Shown here: piece after piece, positions 7,219 to 15,899 of the stretch
Numbering within the stretch: the first letter of the stretch is position 1
Layout: the number at the start of each line of letters is the position of its first letter
DNA from: Limosilactobacillus pontis
GTDB lineage: Bacteria; Bacillota; Bacilli; Lactobacillales; Lactobacillaceae
Direction: 5' to 3'
DNA length: 64,000 nt
NCBI RefSeq assembly: GCF_002940945.1
Contig: NZ_PNFV01000001.1
Span: 62,001 to 126,000 of the forward strand
The notes under the pieces: model-generated
Database searches by the model: none
Told to the model about the DNA's origin: nothing
Seen by the model: only the letters and a program-made list of their open reading frames with translations
Position numbers and translations under genes: made by a program

Positions 7219-7953
7219 TTACCCCTCCAAACTCTTGTCACTTAAAATATCGAATGCTAGCTTCAGTGAGGACACCTCGCCCTTGGCCATCAAGGCATCC
7301 CCGTCAACCAAGTCATTGACCCCAGCGGCCAGGTCCCCCTCATAGAGGACCACGTTATTCAAGATCGATAGGGTCTCCATCCCTCGCTGACGACCAATCG
7401 TCATCAGGGCGCCGGATTCCATGTCGGCGCCAACGATCCCCTTGCTGGACCAGAAGGCTTCGTTCTTGGCGTTATCATCCATGTAGAAACCATCGTGGGA
7501 ACGGATAATCCCATAGACCGCGTCCGGGGCGTACTTGTGAGCCAGTGCCATCAGCTTAAAGGATGGCACCGCCGGGTAGATTCCCGGCACGTACTTCTGG
7601 GTCAGGCCATCGTCTCTGACAACCCCTTCACCGATGATCAGCTCCCCTAAGCCAATCCCATTTTGCATGGCGCCGGCCGAACCAACCCGGATGACCTTCT
7701 GGACGTTGACGTTATGGAGCTCCTCCACCCCAATGCCAGCGGATGGTGCTCCGATCCCGGTTGACATGACCAGGATCCGCTTCCCTTGGTAGTTCCCGAT
7801 GATCGACTTATACTCCCGGTTGAAAGCCCACTTGGAAACGTCATCCAGGAACTCGGCGGCCTTGTCGACCCGGGCCGGGTCACCGACAATTACGGCACTA
7901 TCGGTATCGATGGCGGTGGTCAGTTGGGTGTGTGGCTGTTTCTCCTCAGTCAT
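7219..7953 (-). CDS. Nucleoside phosphorylase (uridine phosphorylase-like)
   Basis: A 244-residue member of the NP-I nucleoside phosphorylase family. Visible features: VIVGDPARVDKAAEFL (phosphate/Gly-Asp-Pro motif, residues 21-36), MSTGIGAPSAGIGVEEL, RVGSAGAMQ (family signature GSAG) and VGADMESGAL (active-site ME motif binding the ribose). It splits a nucleoside with phosphate to base and ribose 1-phosphate. The annotation as uridine phosphorylase comes from overall similarity; being sandwiched between a Crp-type regulator and pnuC, it could instead act on nicotinamide riboside. It starts 3 bases after the regulator gene and is 3 bases before pnuC, so it is co-transcribed. Confidence 0.9.
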   Translation of the reverse strand: MTEEKQPHTQLTTAIDTDSAVIVGDPARVDKAAEFLDDVSKWAFNREYKSIIGNYQGKRILVMSTGIGAPSAGIGVEELHNVNVQKVIRVGSAGAMQNGIGLGELIIGEGVVRDDGLTQKYVPGIYPAVPSFKLMALAHKYAPDAVYGIIRSHDGFYMDDNAKNEAFWSSKGIVGADMESGALMTIGRQRGMETLSILNNVVLYEGDLAAGVNDLVDGDALMAKGEVSSLKLAFDILSDKSLEG

Positions 7954-7956
7954 AAG

Positions 7957-8622
7957 CTATTCCTCTCTTTCGATAATCTTCTGTAGTGTCTGGCGATCGG
8001 TGATATGGATGGTCGATCGGGAAATTTCAATAACGCCGATATCGGCCAGCCGTTTAAGGACTCGGTTAATGTTACGATATGAGGTATCCACCTCGTAGGT
8101 GATCCGCTCACGGGTGATTGGCGCCCGCCCGTCGCCGCATTGCAGGAGAAACAGACCAATCTGCTGCAGAGCGGAATGCATGCTGTAACGTTCCATCCGC
8201 TTAGTCAGGTGGTAGATCTGCGCCGATAGGTTGCCAATCAGGTGGTCGGCAAAGTAGTGATCCTTCTGTGTCCACTCCACGAAATCAGCGTTCTTCATCT
8301 CCAACACGGTAACTGGGGAGATATTGACGACGGACGCACTGTAGGGGCGCTTGATAATCGCCTCCTGCTCGCCGAGGAACATCCCCGGATCATAGACGTC
8401 CAGCACCACCTGTTTGCCACTCGGCGAATTCAGGAAAACCTTGACCCGACCGCTGACCAGCAGGTAGGTGTAGTCGTAACGTTCGTCCTGCTGGAGGACA
8501 AACTGCTTGCTGGCAAAGTGGCGCACCCGCATCCGTTCTAAGATGTTAAGCGGCACGGTCTTCATCAAGCGGCGCACCCGGTCATCTGAATTGATGGCCT
8601 CATATACTTCATTAATACTCAA
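7957..8622 (-). CDS. Crp/Fnr-family transcriptional regulator
   Basis: About 221 residues with an N-terminal cyclic-nucleotide-binding-like beta barrel (YLLVSGRVKVFLNSPSGK, then DPGMFLGEQEAI) and a C-terminal winged helix-turn-helix (RERITYEVDTSYRNINRVLKRL). The Cys cluster of oxygen-sensing Fnr is absent; a single Cys lies in the linker. The open frame extends to an ATG at 8670, but those codons overlap a TATAAT (near 8646-8651), so I prefer the TTG at 8622, preceded by GAGG; the start is uncertain. It heads the operon with the nucleoside phosphorylase and pnuC and probably controls it. What ligand it senses is unknown. Confidence 0.88.
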   Translation of the reverse strand: MSINEVYEAINSDDRVRRLMKTVPLNILERMRVRHFASKQFVLQQDERYDYTYLLVSGRVKVFLNSPSGKQVVLDVYDPGMFLGEQEAIIKRPYSASVVNISPVTVLEMKNADFVEWTQKDHYFADHLIGNLSAQIYHLTKRMERYSMHSALQQIGLFLLQCGDGRAPITRERITYEVDTSYRNINRVLKRLADIGVIEISRSTIHITDRQTLQKIIEREE

Positions 8623-8843
8623 GAGGATCGCCTCACTCTTTATCATTATTATAAAAGACAGCGTTTTCATTAACTATGTCACCTGTCCCGCAATTACCAC
8701 AAAATTGCCGGATTTAGCATTTTTAGTTTAACACTTTGAAGACATTTGTCCTCAGATTTTTTGGGGCGCCCTGACTTAGCCACACCAGCGGCAAATCTTT
8801 GCTATTATAGAGTAAGTGAAATTTTGCAAAGTGAGGAATCATC

Positions 8844-9536
8844 ATGATTGGAACATACACTAACGTGGCTGCGATCCTCATCGGCACCACCATCGGCTGC
8901 CTATTGAAGCGCGGCATCAGCAAGAAGTACGAGAACGCCCTCTTTACGGTGATGGGGCTCGCCGCACTGGGGATCGGGCTTGAGAATGTCGTCAACAACC
9001 TGCCAAAGAGCCGCTTCCCGGTTCTCTTCATCGTCAGTCTGGCGATTGGGGCCCTGCTCGGTACCTGGTGGGACCTTGACGGCAAATTTGGCCGCCTGAT
9101 CCGCCGCTTCGGGGGCAAATCCCAGCTGGTCAAGGGGCTGGCCACCGGGATCCTCCTCTGCTGTATCGGTGCGCTTTCGATCGTCGGGCCGGTCATGGCG
9201 GCAGTTCGTCATGACCAGACGATGCTCTATACCAACGCTACCCTCGACCTGGTGACGACGATGGTCTTCGGCGCCAGTTTTGGCTGGGGAATGCTCCTCT
9301 GTGCCCCGGTCCTCTTCTGCTGGCAAGGCGGCATCTACCTGGTTGCCAAATACCTATCGGCCAGTTTCTTCAGCCAGCCGCTGGTTACCGAGATCGCCAT
9401 CGTCGGCGGTTTCCTGATCGCCACCACCGGGATCTCCCTGCTCAAACTCCGTGATATCAAGACCCTTAATATCCTGCCGGCCCTCCTGGTGCCAATCGTC
9501 TTCTTTATCGTCCACGACCTGACTGGCTGGTTCTAA
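8844..9536 (+). CDS. DUF554 family membrane protein
   Basis: A 230-residue protein with about seven hydrophobic helices, beginning MIGTYTNVAAILIGTTIGCLL, the typical DUF554 opening (Bacillus YdfK-like). Family members are integral membrane proteins suspected to be transporters; no substrate is established. A GTGAGGAATC ribosome binding site precedes the ATG. The gene is divergent from the Crp-type regulator and shares a 220-base intergenic space with it. A clear terminator follows at 9555-9597. Confidence 0.9.
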   Translation: MIGTYTNVAAILIGTTIGCLLKRGISKKYENALFTVMGLAALGIGLENVVNNLPKSRFPVLFIVSLAIGALLGTWWDLDGKFGRLIRRFGGKSQLVKGLATGILLCCIGALSIVGPVMAAVRHDQTMLYTNATLDLVTTMVFGASFGWGMLLCAPVLFCWQGGIYLVAKYLSASFFSQPLVTEIAIVGGFLIATTGISLLKLRDIKTLNILPALLVPIVFFIVHDLTGWF

Positions 9537-9554
9537 CACTACCGGGTTTAAAAG

Positions 9555-9597
9555 CAAAATCGCCTATCCGCATAACAACGGATAAGCGATTTTTTAT
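9555..9597 (+). terminator. Bidirectional rho-independent terminator
   Basis: AAAATCGCcTATCCG...CGGATAaGCGATTTTTT between a plus-strand gene ending at 9536 and a minus-strand gene ending at 9598; A- and T-tracts on both sides allow use from either direction. Confidence 0.85.
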
Positions 9598-9843
9598 CTA
9601 CCTGGGTACCTGAACATTGACCGCCCGACCGGCGAAGTGAGTGATAACGGCCTGTTTAGGCTGGAGATCGACCATCAGCGTGACCCCGTCAACCCGCAGA
9701 CTACGCGGCCCGGCGTAGTAAATGTCGAGGGGCCGACGCCGCAGCCGTTCGATCGCCTGCAGGAGGTCGCCCGTAAACCGGCCTGGGTCAACCGTATCCG
9801 GCAGGGTGTTGACCAGTTCGGCGAGGGTAGTAGGTTTAGCCAT
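9598..9843 (-). CDS. Hypothetical protein, 81 residues
   Basis: Small soluble protein of unknown family. It reads as an N-terminal helical part (LAELVNTLPDTVD...LLQAIERLRRRP) followed by a beta-rich part (YYAGPRSLRVDGVTLMVDLQPKQAVITHFAGRAVNVQVP). The ATG at 9843 has a good GGGGAG ribosome binding site; a longer frame to 9984 would run into sbcC and is not needed. It begins 55 bases downstream of sbcC and is probably the last gene of the sbcD-sbcC transcript. Confidence 0.7.
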   Translation of the reverse strand: MAKPTTLAELVNTLPDTVDPGRFTGDLLQAIERLRRRPLDIYYAGPRSLRVDGVTLMVDLQPKQAVITHFAGRAVNVQVPR

Positions 9844-9898
9844 TGAAAAATCTCCCCTTTGCTGTAATTTGCTCCTATTCTGGCCCTGATCAGGGTAA

Positions 9899-12800
9899 TC
9901 AGGCGTGGATATCGTGCTGGTAGGAAACGTGGCTACGGCCATTAACTGAGGTAACCCGCAACTGATCGGGAATCTGCTCCTCAAGCTCGGTGACGTGACT
10001 GATAATCCCGATCATCCGGTGCCCCTCCAGGTCCTGAAGGGCATGCAGAGCGTCAGCCAAGGCTTCCTGGTCCAGCGATCCAAAACCTTCATCGATAAAG
10101 AGGGCGTCGATGGTAATGCCCCCGCTTTGTTCCTGGATGATTTGGCACAAAGCCAAGGCTAAGGCCAGGGAGGCCATGAAGCTCTCCCCACCAGACAGGG
10201 TTCGCGCACTCCGCGTCTTCCCAGCGTTATCGTCATACACGTTAACCTCCAGGCCGCTCCACTTGGCTCCAGCCCCGTGGCGCTCGCTGGCGAGTTCAAA
10301 CTGGTAGCGGCCGTTAGTCAGCCGGTCCAGTTGGACGTTGGCCGCCGCCAGGACATCCTGAAAATAGGACTGCAGGACGTATCGCTCCAGGCTGAGGTGG
10401 TTCTCGGTATTCCCGGTGACAACATCGGTCAGGGTCTGAAAGGCAGTCAAGGCTGTCGCCTGCTTGCCACTTGCCTGGACTAATTTAGTCACCCGCGCCT
10501 GGGCATCCTGGAGCTGACGGCGTTCGGCATTGCGCTGACCCACTAACTGTTGGAGAGTGCTCAAATCCGCTTGCGCCTTGCTCAAGGCATTACGGCGGGC
10601 AGCAATATCTGGTGCCGGCCGACCAGCAATCTGGGCGGTCAGACGCTGAACCTGCTGCTGATTATCGTGAACACGAGTCTGGTAGTCTTGGATGGCGGCT
10701 TGGAGTTGCGGCAGTTGCGCCAGCTGGGCTAGACAACGGTCCCAGAAATCCCATTTCAAGTCAGCCCGGTAGGCCGTTAGGGCCGTGCATAACCGTTTAT
10801 GGCGGTTTGCCTGTTCCTTGGATAGGGCTGCCTGCTCGTTCTTGATCGTCGCCAGGGAATTCTTCGTGACCGCCAGGCGCTGGGCAAGTTGCTGTCGCTC
10901 CTGGTCGGCCGCCGTCAACTGGTCATTAAACTGCTTGACTTGATCCTGAAGGTTGGCCAGCTGCCGTTTAGCCGCGGCCTCATCGGCAATTCCGGCTGGC
11001 AGGTCCCCCCGTTTGGTTTCCAGGATTGCCTGCTGGCGGGTTAACGTTGCCTGGGCTGCTTGAACGGCAGCCGCGTCCTTCTCCAATGGTGCCTGTAAGG
11101 TCGTCTGCTGCTCCTGCAGGGCGGTCAGCCGGTCCTGTTCCTCAGCTGCCTGGTCCTGCTGGTGCTGCCACCGTTGTGCCGCCGCCTGAACCTCTTGTCC
11201 ATGATGGGTAACCTGGGCCTGCCAGTCAGCTGGCAGCTCCGTAGTCCCCAACAGTTCGGCCAGCTGAGTCTGGGCGGTGGCTACCTGCGCCTGGTAGTCG
11301 GCTTGTTCCTGGTGAACCTGCTTAACCTGCTCCTTTAACCGGCTCATAGTGTCACGGCTCTTCTGGAGGCGGTCACTAGCGGCTTGCAACTGCTCATCGG
11401 TAACCAATTCTGCCTGGTCATCAACCCGGGCTGGGTGCGGATGATCGGTGCCCCCGCAGACTGGGCACGGCGAACCAGGCTTAAGCCGGCTCGCCAGCCG
11501 GGCAATCTGGTAACGGGCATCGGCATCGGTAAGGTCGGCCAGCTCCTGGGTCTGCCGCTCAACAATGGCGGCCTGCCGTTCCAGCTTGGCTGCCAGCTGC
11601 TGCCGACGCTGGCTGGTGGCGGCCCGCTTGCTGATAAGATCAGCTAGGGTCATACCAACGCGTTCCAAATCCTCCTGATGGCGCTGATCCTGGTCAATCT
11701 GCCGCCGTTGTGCTGCCAGGTCGCCATGGGCCGCTAACTGATCTGTCAGCTGGGCAATCGCCTTCGTCAGGTCCGCAGCTGCCTGCTGGTGAGTAGCCTG
11801 ATGTTGCTGAGCCACAGTCAGTTGATGTTCACTAGCCTTGACCTGGGCCGTCAGCTGACTAAACTTAGCAAACAGCGGTAGGCGCTTGGCCAGTTCACTG
11901 GCTTGGTCCCGTACCTGCGCTATCGCATCCTGTTGGGCAGCCAATTCCTGGTAATGATGAGCGACAGCCTGGTGCTGGGCAGTCAAGGTTGCCTGCTGGT
12001 GAGTCAACGAAGTGATTTGCTTCTCCTGATCCGTCATGCGCCGGGCGCCATCCTTCCACTGCTGGTAGGCAGCCCGGTGTTCCTGGACCCACTGGAGGTC
12101 AGCTAGCTGGGTTTGCTTGGCAGCCACAGCCGCTTGTTCTTCAGCCAGGGCGGCAGCGGTCTGTTGGGCTGCCTGCAGTTCCTTCAACTGCTCCTGAAGT
12201 TCCTGTTCCGCGTGCAGCTGCTTGGTCACCTGATTGACGGCTGCCTGTTGGTCATCCCGCTGCCCCTCCAGTTTGTTCAGCGCCGCCTGCAGTTCCTTCA
12301 GCTGCTTTTGGACGGCCGTCAGCCACTCGTCAGTGCCTAGCTGGGCGTCTACCGTGCTGATGTTTTCCTTAGCAGACTGCAGCTTAGTCGCCTGGTCGGC
12401 TAAATCCCGCTTCCGCTGGGTCAGTTGGTCCTTGAGTTCCGTTGTCCAGCGCTCATAGATGGTCGTGTTAAAAAGGTCGCGAAGCAGGTCTTCCTTAGTA
12501 TTACTGTCCGAATCCAGAAACTGGCGAAACTTTCCTTGAGGTAGGAGGACAATCTGGCGAAACTGGTCCCGGGTTAGGTTGAGCAGGTCAGTGATGAAGG
12601 AGTCGGCCGCCTTGATCTTGGTGATTTCGTGAGGCTGATCGCTCTCCAAAGGGTAGACCAGCTCAACCGCCTGGTTATGCTCAACTGGCCGACCACGCCG
12701 CCCAATCAAGGTCTGCTTGGGCCGCCGGGTCACCCGGTAAGTCTGTCCCTGATGGGCAAAAGTGAAGGTAACCGCGGTCTCTTGGGCGGCCGGGGCAAAG

Positions 12801-13003
12801 TCCGAACGCATGGCCGCTGCTGACCGCTGATCACTGGTGGTCTGACCAAAGAGGGCATAGCACATCGCGTCAAAGATAGTCGTCTTTCCCGCCCCGGTAT
12901 TGCCGGCTACCAGGAACAGCGACCGTTTGCTAAACTCAGTGAAATCGACCACTGTGTCAGCATAGGGGCCGAAGTTTTTCAATTCAATTTTTAATGGTCG
13001 CAA
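9899..13003 (-). CDS. sbcC: Exonuclease subunit SbcC (SMC-like ATPase)
   Basis: A 1034-residue Rad50/SbcC-type ATPase. It has the N-terminal Walker A GNTGAGKTT (about residues 34-42), two very long Gln/Ala-rich coiled coils, a central zinc hook CPVCGG (about residue 500), and C-terminal ABC signature LSGGESFMASLALALAL and Walker B ALFIDEGFGSLD. With SbcD it forms the ATP-dependent nuclease that opens hairpins and cleaves palindromic or protein-blocked DNA ends. The start is a TTG at 13003 behind GGAGG; it begins one base after the sbcD stop, so the two are coupled. The length is normal for the family. Confidence 0.97.
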   Translation of the reverse strand: MRPLKIELKNFGPYADTVVDFTEFSKRSLFLVAGNTGAGKTTIFDAMCYALFGQTTSDQRSAAAMRSDFAPAAQETAVTFTFAHQGQTYRVTRRPKQTLIGRRGRPVEHNQAVELVYPLESDQPHEITKIKAADSFITDLLNLTRDQFRQIVLLPQGKFRQFLDSDSNTKEDLLRDLFNTTIYERWTTELKDQLTQRKRDLADQATKLQSAKENISTVDAQLGTDEWLTAVQKQLKELQAALNKLEGQRDDQQAAVNQVTKQLHAEQELQEQLKELQAAQQTAAALAEEQAAVAAKQTQLADLQWVQEHRAAYQQWKDGARRMTDQEKQITSLTHQQATLTAQHQAVAHHYQELAAQQDAIAQVRDQASELAKRLPLFAKFSQLTAQVKASEHQLTVAQQHQATHQQAAADLTKAIAQLTDQLAAHGDLAAQRRQIDQDQRHQEDLERVGMTLADLISKRAATSQRRQQLAAKLERQAAIVERQTQELADLTDADARYQIARLASRLKPGSPCPVCGGTDHPHPARVDDQAELVTDEQLQAASDRLQKSRDTMSRLKEQVKQVHQEQADYQAQVATAQTQLAELLGTTELPADWQAQVTHHGQEVQAAAQRWQHQQDQAAEEQDRLTALQEQQTTLQAPLEKDAAAVQAAQATLTRQQAILETKRGDLPAGIADEAAAKRQLANLQDQVKQFNDQLTAADQERQQLAQRLAVTKNSLATIKNEQAALSKEQANRHKRLCTALTAYRADLKWDFWDRCLAQLAQLPQLQAAIQDYQTRVHDNQQQVQRLTAQIAGRPAPDIAARRNALSKAQADLSTLQQLVGQRNAERRQLQDAQARVTKLVQASGKQATALTAFQTLTDVVTGNTENHLSLERYVLQSYFQDVLAAANVQLDRLTNGRYQFELASERHGAGAKWSGLEVNVYDDNAGKTRSARTLSGGESFMASLALALALCQIIQEQSGGITIDALFIDEGFGSLDQEALADALHALQDLEGHRMIGIISHVTELEEQIPDQLRVTSVNGRSHVSYQHDIHA

Positions 13004-13004
13004 T

Positions 13005-14126
13005 TTACCTGTCCTCCTTATTGTTGACAGCCATCAGGGCATCATTGGCCCACTTCCGCTGGGTATCGGTCAGCTCAATTCCCATCGTCTGCTGGTAGAA
13101 ATCGGCCAGCAGGTCCGTTGGCGATTGTTTTTGCCGGACCTTGGCATGGTTGGTATCGATCTGCCGGGCGGCGTGCGTCCGGTGCAGACTGACAATCTTC
13201 GGGTAGTGCTCCCGCAGCTTGTTCAGGACGTCCGGAATCCGCTCGTGATCGGTCAGCTCGATGTCGTAAAAATCATCCTTAGGGTGCTGATCGTGATCGG
13301 CGATTAGGTCGGCAAACCGCCCCTTCAGCAGGTGGATGCCATGAACCGGCGCCAGCGGTACCCACTCAGCCTTGAAGGGATCAGTATCAACGATCCAGAC
13401 CCCCTTCTCCTGATTAACCTCGGAAACGGAGAACTTCATCGGTGAACCGCTGTAGCGCACCCGGTCGTCGTGGAGGGCGTCCCGGTTGTGAAGATGACCT
13501 AGGGCGACATAGTCAAAAGGCGCCAGGGTGGTCGTCGCCACCGCGCTCAGCCCCCCGACCTCGATCAGGGTTTCTGAATCCGCCGTGTGCTGACTCCCGG
13601 CCGCAAAGAAGTGGGCCACCAGGACATGGTGCTTCCCTGGAGTAAAGTGCTCCTGCATTTCATCAACGATCCGGGCCATCGCCGTATTGACGTCGCGGAT
13701 CGTGTCATCACCGAAGTAGTTGCGAACCACCTGAATGCCAAAGAACGGTAGGAGGAAGAACTCGGTATTGCCGATTGTCACTGGTTGAAAGGCATTATCT
13801 ATGTCGGTATTAAGGTAAAGGCCAGTCTGGACAAACCAACTGGCCCCCGTACCCAGCCGAGTAGCCGAGTCATGGTTCCCACTGATCGCTAGGATTGGAA
13901 AATGATCCGTCAGATTCAGCTGGCCGAGTTCGGCGTTAAGCTGGCGAACCGCGGCCTCACTGGGAATCCCGCGGTCATAGAGGTCGCCGGCGATCACCAC
14001 CACGTCGACTTGTTTCTCCTTAGCAATTTTCTCAATCTGCTCAAAGACGGCTTGCTGGTCAGCCAACAGGTCAAAGCCGTTCAGGTGTTTACCGATGTGC
14101 CAATCGGCGGTATGCAAAAAACGCAT
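13005..14126 (-). CDS. sbcD: Exonuclease subunit SbcD (Mre11-like nuclease)
   Basis: A 373-residue metallo-phosphoesterase nuclease. All phosphoesterase motifs are visible: HTADWHIGK (D and H, residues 5-13), IAGDLYDRG, SGNHDS, a VLVAHFF-type His and ALGHLHN. It is the catalytic partner of SbcC in double-strand-end processing. GAAGGGAAG precedes the ATG, and TATAAT within 14165-14175 (minus strand reading) is a plausible promoter. Genes sbcD and sbcC are adjacent with a one-base gap, the usual arrangement. Confidence 0.97.
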   Translation of the reverse strand: MRFLHTADWHIGKHLNGFDLLADQQAVFEQIEKIAKEKQVDVVVIAGDLYDRGIPSEAAVRQLNAELGQLNLTDHFPILAISGNHDSATRLGTGASWFVQTGLYLNTDIDNAFQPVTIGNTEFFLLPFFGIQVVRNYFGDDTIRDVNTAMARIVDEMQEHFTPGKHHVLVAHFFAAGSQHTADSETLIEVGGLSAVATTTLAPFDYVALGHLHNRDALHDDRVRYSGSPMKFSVSEVNQEKGVWIVDTDPFKAEWVPLAPVHGIHLLKGRFADLIADHDQHPKDDFYDIELTDHERIPDVLNKLREHYPKIVSLHRTHAARQIDTNHAKVRQKQSPTDLLADFYQQTMGIELTDTQRKWANDALMAVNNKEDR

Positions 14127-14201
14127 TATGCTTTCTTCCCTTCTCAGACTATTACACTATTCCCTATTATAATATATACGCAATATTTCCCCAATCACAA
14201 C

Positions 14202-14239
14202 AAAAAAGCAGGGACAGACAAAATGTCTATCCCTGCTTA
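14202..14239 (-). terminator. Terminator of the tRNA operon
   Basis: Minus-strand hairpin AAGCAGGGAtAGACA-TTTTG... pairing with TGTCTgTCCCTGCTT, then TTTTTTGTTG. It lies directly after tRNA-His. Confidence 0.9.
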
Positions 14240-14247
14240 ATATAGAG

Positions 14248-14323
14248 GGCGGTATGTGGGATTTGAACCCACGCGTGCCGGACCCACAAACCGGTGTGTT
14301 AACCAAACTTCACCAATACCGCC
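14248..14323 (-). tRNA. tRNA-His (GTG)
   Basis: A complete cloverleaf with acceptor GCGGTAT/ATACCGC and the histidine-specific extra G(-1) opposite C73, which confirms identity. The anticodon loop TTGTGGG carries GTG. CCA is not encoded. Last gene of the four-tRNA cluster. Confidence 0.95.
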
Positions 14324-14357
14324 AACAAATTCAGTTAGGCAATGCAACGATTGCCAA

Positions 14358-14430
14358 TGGAGAATAACGGAATCGAACCGATGACCTCCTGCTTGCAAAG
14401 CAGGTGCTCTCCCAGCTGAGCTAATTCCCC
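14358..14430 (-). tRNA. tRNA-Ala (TGC)
   Basis: Acceptor GGGGAAT pairs with ATTCTCC (one G-U), D-arm AGCTCAGCTGGGAGAGC, anticodon loop TTTGCAA giving TGC, T-loop TTCGATT. CCA not encoded. Confidence 0.96.
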
Positions 14431-14436
14431 AAAAAG

Positions 14437-14508
14437 TGACCCGTGCGGGATTTGAACCCACGATACCAGCGTGAAAGGCTGGTGTCTTAACCACTTGACT
14501 AACGGGTC
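14437..14508 (-). tRNA. tRNA-Glu (TTC)
   Basis: Acceptor GACCCGT/ACGGGTC with A73, anticodon stem CCAGC/GCTGG with loop CTTTCAC giving TTC, T-loop TTCAAAT. CCA not encoded. Confidence 0.95.
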
Positions 14509-14518
14509 ATCCGGTTGA

Positions 14519-14590
14519 AGCGGAAGACGGGATTCGAACCCGCGACCCCCACCATGGCAAGGTGATGTTCTACCACTGAACTACTTCCGC
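14519..14590 (-). tRNA. tRNA-Gly (GCC)
   Basis: Acceptor GCGGAAG/CTTCCGC with T73, anticodon loop TTGCCAT giving GCC, T-loop TTCGAAT. First gene of the cluster Gly-Glu-Ala-His. Confidence 0.96.
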
Positions 14591-14614
14591 ATGTCGTCCT
14601 TGACAACATGAACA

Positions 14615-14643
14615 ATAATAGCAAGATTCCTACTAAATGGCAA
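14615..14643 (-). promoter_or_regulatory. Promoter of the tRNA cluster
   Basis: Minus-strand TTGCCA (14638-14643), 17-base spacer, TATTAT (14615-14620), 25 bases before the first tRNA. Confidence 0.7.
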
Positions 14644-14688
14644 GGACTTTTCTTAAAAAAATTAAACTAATTTGCGTCCGCCCACCAG

Positions 14689-14793
14689 CTACTTCCGCCG
14701 ACTCTTCAAATATAGACAGAATGGCCAGATGATCGCCCCGGTCACCAGGGCAACGATCGTCGACTTTTGATTCTTTTTCAATGAGTTGCGCAT
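14689..14793 (-). CDS. 34-residue single-span membrane peptide
   Basis: A short ORF starting at ATG 14793, 9 bases after a strong GGAGG. The product is MRNSLKKNQKS followed by a hydrophobic helix (TIVALVTGAIIWPFCLYL) and a basic end (KSRRK), i.e. one transmembrane segment flanked by positive charges. The family is not recognised. Its good ribosome binding site, coherent composition and position between the tRNA cluster and the metallophosphoesterase gene argue that it is real. It could be co-transcribed with the tRNA cluster or with the gene at 14873-15715, which it follows by 79 bases. Confidence 0.55.
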   Translation of the reverse strand: MRNSLKKNQKSTIVALVTGAIIWPFCLYLKSRRK

Positions 14794-14872
14794 CTTGCTG
14801 ACCTCCTCAGTCGCCTGGTAGTATCTTCTAATCCTTTCCTTTTCACTACCCCATTATACCGCTAATTCAATA

Positions 14873-15715
14873 CTATAGGTCCATGATCCGCAGGCGGGAT
14901 TGCCACTGGGTGCTAAAGTCTGCCTGCTGCCATTCGTTGATCCGCCGATTGCGAACCCCCACCGCTTGATTGAGGTAGGTGACCCCGTGCCGGACTAGTG
15001 GCGGGTGACTGCCGTGCAGGTGACCATAGAAAACGTAAGCAACGTTACCTGCTGTCTCCAGGAGGGTCCCCAACCGATCGCTGCCCATCATCGCATTGAT
15101 CATCTGATAAAACCGCTCCTGGCGCGCGGTATGAATTGCTGCCGGACGCGGAGCCAGCAGCTCATGGCGAGGCGCAAAATGGGTCAAGAACAGCACCCGT
15201 CGGCCAGCCTGCTTGGCGGTGGCCAGTTGTCCGGCCACCTGGTCAAGTACCATTATCATCCGTTCCTGGTCATTGCCCAATTGGTTGATCGCGCTATCCA
15301 GCCAGTAAACGCGCTTCCACTGCCGAATCGCCCCCGGGTCGGTTCGGTAGCTTGAAAAAGAGTAGTCATACCAGCCGGTTTTGCCAACCACCCGCCAGTC
15401 CGTCCCCGGCAGGTCGACAAAGCGGTTTTGAAGATAAGACAAATCCGCTAGACCTGTAGCCAAACTAACGGGCGCGTGCTTAAGAAGGTCGTGATTGCCT
15501 GCAATAAAATAGACCCGCGTCTGGCCAGCCAGTTGTTGCCGAAGATCGTGCATGTACTGGCGGGTCCGGGTAAAGTCATTGAAGAGGTCCCCGGCAAAGA
15601 AGTAGTATTGAACCCCCTGCTCCGCTAGGTACCGGGCCTGCATTGTCAGTGCCGCTCGGGGATCGACCCGATTGACGTCTAAGTGGTTATCACTGCTGAT
15701 CGCAATCCGAACCAT
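14873..15715 (-). CDS. Metallophosphoesterase family protein
   Basis: A 280-residue calcineurin-type phosphoesterase. Metal-ligand motifs are visible: ISSDNHLDVNR (residues 6-16, variant of DxH with Asn before His), FAGDLFND (GDxxD), IAGNHDLL (GNHD), FLTHFAPRH and FYGHLHGS (GHxH). It hydrolyses a phosphoester of unknown identity; related proteins act on nucleotides or phospholipids. A TAGGAGGCGG ribosome binding site precedes ATG 15715. The 184 bases upstream, before the CarB-like stop, contain an AT-rich stretch but no clear element. Confidence 0.88.
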   Translation of the reverse strand: MVRIAISSDNHLDVNRVDPRAALTMQARYLAEQGVQYYFFAGDLFNDFTRTRQYMHDLRQQLAGQTRVYFIAGNHDLLKHAPVSLATGLADLSYLQNRFVDLPGTDWRVVGKTGWYDYSFSSYRTDPGAIRQWKRVYWLDSAINQLGNDQERMIMVLDQVAGQLATAKQAGRRVLFLTHFAPRHELLAPRPAAIHTARQERFYQMINAMMGSDRLGTLLETAGNVAYVFYGHLHGSHPPLVRHGVTYLNQAVGVRNRRINEWQQADFSTQWQSRLRIMDL

Positions 15716-15899
15716 TCTAACCGCCTCCTAACAAAAGCGACCCTATCCAAAGCTGAATAAGGTCGCAACAGTAGCTTGCATGAATAAAAATCTGAAATGC
15801 CTTTTATCCATGATTACCTAATTTTTAAATTATCTTAATCGGGTTATTTTAGTATACACTCAATTTTGATAATTTATCCTTGACTAATCACCGGGAAGC

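Noticed and set aside
14237..14494. 85-codon minus-strand ORF
   Set aside because: It lies over three tRNA genes; the tRNAs explain the sequence.
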